Below, in pieces: positions 60,146 through 64,000 of a stretch of 64,000 nucleotides of DNA (within the stretch, counting starts at the first letter, position 1; each line of letters opens with the position of its first letter). The notes beneath the pieces were generated by a model. The model ran no database searches, had not been told where the DNA came from, and saw only the letters and a program-made list of their open reading frames with translations. The stretch covers positions 59,984 to 123,983 of the forward strand of contig JAFIEP010000062.1 of assembly GCA_020832495.1 (NCBI GenBank), read 5' to 3'. This DNA comes from Acidimicrobiia bacterium (GTDB lineage Bacteria; Actinomycetota; Acidimicrobiia; Acidimicrobiales; Acidimicrobilacustridaceae). A program made the translations under genes and the position numbers.

Positions 60146-60831
60146 CACGACGATCCTGCGTGCTGGCGGGCGCACTGCTCGACGAAGCGGCCGAGGATGG
60201 CCAGGCCCATTCCGGCGGACTTCTCTGGGTGGAACTGGGTGGCCCAGAGGTTCTGGCGCTCCACGGCCGCCACCACGTCGGTGCCGTAGTCGCAGGTGGC
60301 CACCGTGTCAGGACCGGGGACCGCCGCGTAGGAGTGGACGAAGTAGACCCACACCGGGTCGTCGAGGCCGTCGAGCATCTGGCTGGGTGCGTCGGTGCGG
60401 CGCAGCACGTTCCACTGCATCTGTGGGCGCTTCACCGACGGCGGCAACAGCCGCACGGTGCCCGGGAGCACACCGAGACCGGCAATGGCCGGCGCTTCCT
60501 CGGAACGTTCGTAGAGCAGTTGCATGCCCACGCAGATGCCGAGGAACGGCCGACCCGACATCGCCGTGTCGCGGGCGAGTTCGGCCAAGCCGCTGTGGTG
60601 CAGCGCCTCGACACATCGCCCGAACGCCCCCACGCCGGGGAGCACCACGCCCGCAGCGTCGGCGATGAGGCCGGGGTCGGAGGTGAGCCGGGCATCGGCT
60701 CCGACCCGTTGCAGGGCCTTCTCGGCCGAGCGCAGGTTGCCGATGCCGTAGTCGAGCACGGCCACGAGGGGCCGGTCGCCGCCCTCGCTCGTCCCCCCGG
60801 CGGCGTCGGCGCCCTCGGCGGCCGTCGACAT
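60145..60831 (-). CDS. hisH: imidazole glycerol phosphate synthase glutaminase subunit
   Basis: 228 residues. DYGIGNLRSAEKALQRVG opens the class I amidotransferase fold; nucleophile Cys is in GICVGMQLLYE near 99, and His/Glu of the triad in ATQFHPEKSAGMG. It feeds ammonia to HisF. The 20-residue leader before DRPLVAVLDYG is longer than usual and Gly/Ala-rich. Abuts hisB (shared base at 60831). Confidence 0.95.
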   Translation of the reverse strand: MSTAAEGADAAGGTSEGGDRPLVAVLDYGIGNLRSAEKALQRVGADARLTSDPGLIADAAGVVLPGVGAFGRCVEALHHSGLAELARDTAMSGRPFLGICVGMQLLYERSEEAPAIAGLGVLPGTVRLLPPSVKRPQMQWNVLRRTDAPSQMLDGLDDPVWVYFVHSYAAVPGPDTVATCDYGTDVVAAVERQNLWATQFHPEKSAGMGLAILGRFVEQCARQHAGSS

Positions 60832-61421
60832 CAGAGGCTGCCCTTGGTGGAGGGCACGCCGCCGCCTTCGACGCGCACCGCGGCGCGCAGCGCCCGGGCC
60901 ACGCCCTTGAAGCTGGCTTCGATGAGGTGGTGGGTGTTGCGGCCCCGCACCGACACCAGGTGCAAGGTCATGCCGGCCGAGGTGATGAAGGCCCGCCAGA
61001 ACTCCTCGCAGAGCTGCGGGTCGAACGGCGGGTCGCCCAGGATCTTCTCGCCGGGGAAGTCGACCTCGTAGTGCAGGTACGGCCGGCCCGACAGGTCGAG
61101 GGCCACGTCGACCAGTGCCTCGTCGAGCGGGACCTGCACCGAGGCGAAGCGTTGCACCCCGGCCTTGTCCCCCAGCGCCTCGGCGAAGGCGGCGCCGAGC
61201 AGGATGCCGGTGTCCTCCACCGTGTGGTGGGCGTCGATCTCCACGTCGCCCTTGGCCGACACGCTGAGGTCGAACCCGCCGTGGCGCCCGAGTTGGTCGA
61301 GCATGTGGGAGAAGAACGGGACGTCGGTGGTGACGTCGGTGGTGCCGGAGCCGTCGAGGTCGATGGTGATGGCGATGTCGGTCTCGGCGGTGGTGCGGGT
61401 GCGGGTGGCGCTGCGGGTCAT
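60831..61421 (-). CDS. hisB: imidazoleglycerol-phosphate dehydratase
   Basis: 196 residues, monofunctional length. Metal-binding motifs FFSHMLDQLGRHG, DAHHTVEDTGI and late TGRNTHHLIEASFKG-type sequence (RGRNTHHLIEA) are intact. Dehydrates IGP to imidazole acetol phosphate. Overlaps hisC by four bases. Confidence 0.96.
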   Translation of the reverse strand: MTRSATRTRTTAETDIAITIDLDGSGTTDVTTDVPFFSHMLDQLGRHGGFDLSVSAKGDVEIDAHHTVEDTGILLGAAFAEALGDKAGVQRFASVQVPLDEALVDVALDLSGRPYLHYEVDFPGEKILGDPPFDPQLCEEFWRAFITSAGMTLHLVSVRGRNTHHLIEASFKGVARALRAAVRVEGGGVPSTKGSL

Positions 61422-62512
61422 GTCAGAACGTCCTCAAGTGCGGCGAGGAAGGCGTCGTCCTCGTCGGGAGTGCCGATGGTGACACGCAGACACCCTTCGA
61501 GGCGAGGCCACGACGAGCAGTCACGCACCAGCACGGAGCGGTCGAGCAGTCCCTGCCAGACGGTGCGGCCCCACTCGGCGTCGCCGACGGAGCCGTCGGG
61601 ACGGTGTGGGCGGAACAGCACGAAGTTGGCACCCGACGGCCACTGCTCGACGGGCAGCCCGCCGAGGGCGGCCACCAGGCGTTCCCGTTCGGCCACTAGG
61701 CGCTCGACTCGCTCGTCCATGGCCTCGCGGTGGCGCAGCGCCAACTCGCCGGCCCGTTGCTTGACGGCGTCGAGGTGGTAGGGCAGCACCACCTTGTGCA
61801 GGTCGTCCACCGCCCAGGTGGGCCCCACCAGGTAGCCGAGACGCGCAGCGGCCATCGACCACGTCTTCGAGAAGGTGCGGGTCACCACCAGCGGCCGGTC
61901 CTCGTCGAGCAACTCCAGCGCCGAGGCGGGGGCGAACTGGCCGTAGGCCTCGTCCACCACCAGCAGGCAGCCGATGTCCTCGCACCGGCGTAGCACCTCG
62001 GCCACCACGTCGGGTGGGTCGACCACGCCGGTGGGGTTGTTGGGCGAGCACAGGAAAGCCACCGACGGACGGCCTTCGTCGAGGACGCGGGCCACCTCGT
62101 CGAGCGACAGGGAGAAGTCCGCAGCCCGTTCGCCTTCGGCCACGGCGGTCTGGGTGATGCGGGCGATGTGGCTGTGGAGCGCATAGGTGGGTTCCCACAC
62201 CGCCGCGGTGCGCCCAGCGCCGCCGTAGGTAAGCAGCAGCGTCTGCAGGACCTCATTGGACCCGTTGGCGCAGAACACCTGCTCGGCCGGAACGCCGTGC
62301 AGCGCGCCGACGGCGGTCCGCAGGGCGGTGGCCGACCGATCGGGGTAGCGGTGCCAGGCCACCGAGTGCACGCCGTCGGTGGCCAGCGCCTCGGTGAACG
62401 CCGTCGGTGGTGCCTCGGGGGCCTCGTTGGTGTTGAGCCGGACGTCGACGTCCACCTGCGGTGAGTGGTAGCCGTCCATGAGGGCGACGTCGTCGCGTGG
62501 GCTCACCTTCAT
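61418..62512 (-). CDS. hisC: histidinol-phosphate aminotransferase
   Basis: 364 residues. LNTNEAPEAPP, FCANGSNEVLQTLLLTYGG, SPNNPTGVV and the PLP-lysine motif RTFSKTWSMAAARLGYLVG are all present. Converts imidazole acetol phosphate to histidinol phosphate. Start ATG 62512 overlaps the hisD stop by four bases. Confidence 0.95.
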   Translation of the reverse strand: MKVSPRDDVALMDGYHSPQVDVDVRLNTNEAPEAPPTAFTEALATDGVHSVAWHRYPDRSATALRTAVGALHGVPAEQVFCANGSNEVLQTLLLTYGGAGRTAAVWEPTYALHSHIARITQTAVAEGERAADFSLSLDEVARVLDEGRPSVAFLCSPNNPTGVVDPPDVVAEVLRRCEDIGCLLVVDEAYGQFAPASALELLDEDRPLVVTRTFSKTWSMAAARLGYLVGPTWAVDDLHKVVLPYHLDAVKQRAGELALRHREAMDERVERLVAERERLVAALGGLPVEQWPSGANFVLFRPHRPDGSVGDAEWGRTVWQGLLDRSVLVRDCSSWPRLEGCLRVTIGTPDEDDAFLAALEDVLT

Positions 62513-63813
62513 GGCGTACTGCCCTCCACTGCGGCGCGCCGCAGCCGCACCGAGGAGGCGTGTGCGTCGAATCCCTCGGCCGCCGCCAGCGTCTCCACCG
62601 CGTCGGCGAACCGTTCGAAGCCGTCGGGAGCGACGGTCACCACGTGCACCGCCTTGGTGAAGTCGTCGACGCCGAGCGCCCCACCGAAACGGGCGGAGCC
62701 GTGGGTGGGCAACACATGGGACGGCCCAGCCAGGTAGTCACCGAACGAGGCCGGCGACAGCGGCCCGCAGAACACGGCGCCGGCGTGGCGCACGAGCGGC
62801 ACCAACTTCTCGGGCTCGGCGCACATGAGTTGCAGGTGTTCGGGGGCGATGAGGTTGGCCACCGCCATGGCCTGCTCGGGTCCGTCCACCAGCCCGACCC
62901 AGCCGTTGCCGGCCAGGGTGGCTTCGATCTCGGCCCGTCGGGGCGCAACCGCGGTGAGCCGGTCGATCTCGGCGTCGACGGCGGCCACGGTGTCCTCGGA
63001 CCAGGTGAGCAGCCACGACAGCCCGTCGGGGCCGTGTTCGGCCTGCACCATCAGGTCGATGGCCGCGTACGTGGCGGGCGTGGTGTCGTCGGCCACCACC
63101 ACGATCTCCGACGGTCCGGCGAAGGCAGCGGCCACCCCAACGTCGCCGGCCACCTCCCGTTTGGCCACGGCCACGAAGATGTTGCCCGGCCCGGCGATGA
63201 CGTCGACCGCAGCGACCGACTCGGTGCCATAGGCCATGGCGGCAATGGCCTGCGCGCCGCCCACGGCGTACACCTCGTCGACACCGGCAATGGCGGCGGC
63301 GGCCAGGGTCACGTCGGCCACCGCACCCGTGGCCCGGTCGGGCGGGACGCACAAGGCGATCTGCCCGACGCCGGCCACCCGGGCCGGGATGGCGGTCATG
63401 AGCACCGTGGATGGGTAGGCCGCCCGCCCGCCGGGCACATAGAGCCCGGCCCGGTCGACGGGCACCGAGCGGCCGGCAACCGTGAGTCCCTCGTGTTCCC
63501 AGGTGTGGTCGGGACGGACCTGGGTGCGGTGGAAGGCCTCGATGTTGCCCGCTGCCGTTTCGAGAGCGGCCCGCAGTTCGGGGGCGATGCGCTCCAGCGC
63601 AGCGGCCAGGGCGGCCGGCGGCACGGCGATCGAGTCAAGGCGCACCCCGTCGAAGCGTTCGGTGAGTTCCACGAGGGCGGTGTCGCCGCGGAGGCGGACA
63701 TCGGCGATGAGGTCACGCACGGCCTCGACCGGTTCGTCGCCGCGGCTCTCGGGTCGGGGGAGCAGCGAGGCGAGGTCGGACGCGCCGCGCAGGTCGATGC
63801 GGTTCAGGGCCAC
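62509..63813 (-). CDS. hisD: histidinol dehydrogenase
   Basis: 434 residues from GTG 63813. RAGLYVPGGRAAYPSTVLMTAIPARVAGV, YAVGGAQAIAAMAYGT, VIAGPGNIFVAVAK and zinc-site QAEHGPDG and GPSHVLPTHGSARF are typical. Catalyses both NAD-dependent steps from histidinol to histidine. The frame is open for 170 bases upstream but that part is atypical; GTG 63822 is an alternative start. First gene of the his operon. Confidence 0.95.
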   Translation of the reverse strand: MALNRIDLRGASDLASLLPRPESRGDEPVEAVRDLIADVRLRGDTALVELTERFDGVRLDSIAVPPAALAAALERIAPELRAALETAAGNIEAFHRTQVRPDHTWEHEGLTVAGRSVPVDRAGLYVPGGRAAYPSTVLMTAIPARVAGVGQIALCVPPDRATGAVADVTLAAAAIAGVDEVYAVGGAQAIAAMAYGTESVAAVDVIAGPGNIFVAVAKREVAGDVGVAAAFAGPSEIVVVADDTTPATYAAIDLMVQAEHGPDGLSWLLTWSEDTVAAVDAEIDRLTAVAPRRAEIEATLAGNGWVGLVDGPEQAMAVANLIAPEHLQLMCAEPEKLVPLVRHAGAVFCGPLSPASFGDYLAGPSHVLPTHGSARFGGALGVDDFTKAVHVVTVAPDGFERFADAVETLAAAEGFDAHASSVRLRRAAVEGSTP

Positions 63814-63937
63814 GGACCGCACGCTACCGCTCTCGCCTGGCCAGTCCCGCACCGATTGCCGGCCCACCGTGTGTTCGGAGCGGGTGTGGCGCCGCGTCGA
63901 GGTCACACCGCTGTCTGTGGCGCGCCACACTGGGACG

Positions 63938-64000
63938 GTGTCCACCGAAGCAGCAGAGCTGAGCTCGTTGACCACCGACGTCACCGACGTCCTCGACCGG
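63938..64000 (+). CDS. possible start of a divergent gene, cut by the window edge
   Basis: GTG 63938 opens a frame reading MSTEAAELSSLTTDVTDVLDR that continues past the edge. It is divergent from hisD with a 125-bp gap containing arms GTGTGGCGC and GCGCCACAC. Too short to identify; upstream-of-hisD regulators are common, but nothing here supports a name. Confidence 0.3.
   Translation, partial: MSTEAAELSSLTTDVTDVLDR

Noticed and set aside
63879..63930. Inverted repeat GTGTGGCGC/GCGCCACAC upstream of hisD as an operator
   Set aside because: Arms are more than 30 bases apart and I know no his regulator with this form; kept only as a note on the partial divergent gene.

Overview
The window is about 70% GC and comes from an actinobacterium. 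The gene orders rpsO-pnp-M16 peptidase-dapB and hisDCBH-A-F, the number of acyl-CoA enzymes, and four secreted proteins with S-layer-homology (SLH) repeats of the FRPTDxVSRQAMAAF type suggest Acidimicrobiia (Ilumatobacter-like). That placement is inference from gene content. No RNA gene, CRISPR array, insertion sequence or phage was seen.

Layout. 1-4.3 kb: translation and RNA-decay block (rpsO, pnp, M16 peptidase, start of dapB), all on the minus strand, with strong hairpins around rpsO. 4.4-8 kb: an APH-family kinase-like protein, an alpha/beta hydrolase and a coiled-coil membrane protein. 8-33 kb: lipid and CoA metabolism: an acetoacetate-decarboxylase-like gene; a long minus-strand run of two acyl-CoA dehydrogenases, a branched-chain-type ABC importer with fused LivH-LivM, a small membrane protein and an SDR; a WS/DGAT; an LLM flavoprotein plus acyl-CoA ligase; an SDR plus a TPP-enzyme-like protein; a second acyl-CoA ligase. 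Two SLH proteins (beta-propeller/Fn3 and RCC1) and a His-rich membrane protein lie among them. 33-37.8 kb: cupin, methyltransferase, a thioredoxin-reductase-like/methyltransferase fusion, and an XRE-cupin regulator broken by an in-frame TAG. 37.8-45.4 kb: a five-gene minus-strand operon (amidohydrolase, aldehyde dehydrogenase, D-aminoacylase-like, alcohol dehydrogenase, cyclase) and a divergent EthD-like gene. 45.5-49.3 kb: a VapBC-type toxin-antitoxin pair and two more SLH proteins. 49.3-58 kb: GroES-like gene, hydrolase, then a rearranged locus with a 1520-residue subtilase, paired lipoproteins and a truncated second hisF. 58-63.8 kb: the his operon.

Two observations stand out. First, a 15-bp palindrome CTGACGNNNCGTCAG occurs seven times (one copy with an outer-base mismatch), always at the upstream edge of CoA, lipid or carbonyl-metabolism operons. 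It looks like the operator of one regulator, probably TetR-type, that is not encoded here. Two of these promoters also carry KstR-like sites (TNNAACNNGTTNNA). Second, the segment from the 3' end of a hydrolase gene to the middle of hisF is tandemly duplicated. Each copy carries a small lipoprotein gene; one copy has a giant Rhs-like/subtilase fusion gene, and the other has only the last 17 codons of that gene plus an unrelated secreted protein. A further lipoprotein remnant lies next to hisF. The subtilase reading frame is separated from an evident signal peptide by a run of seven Gs.
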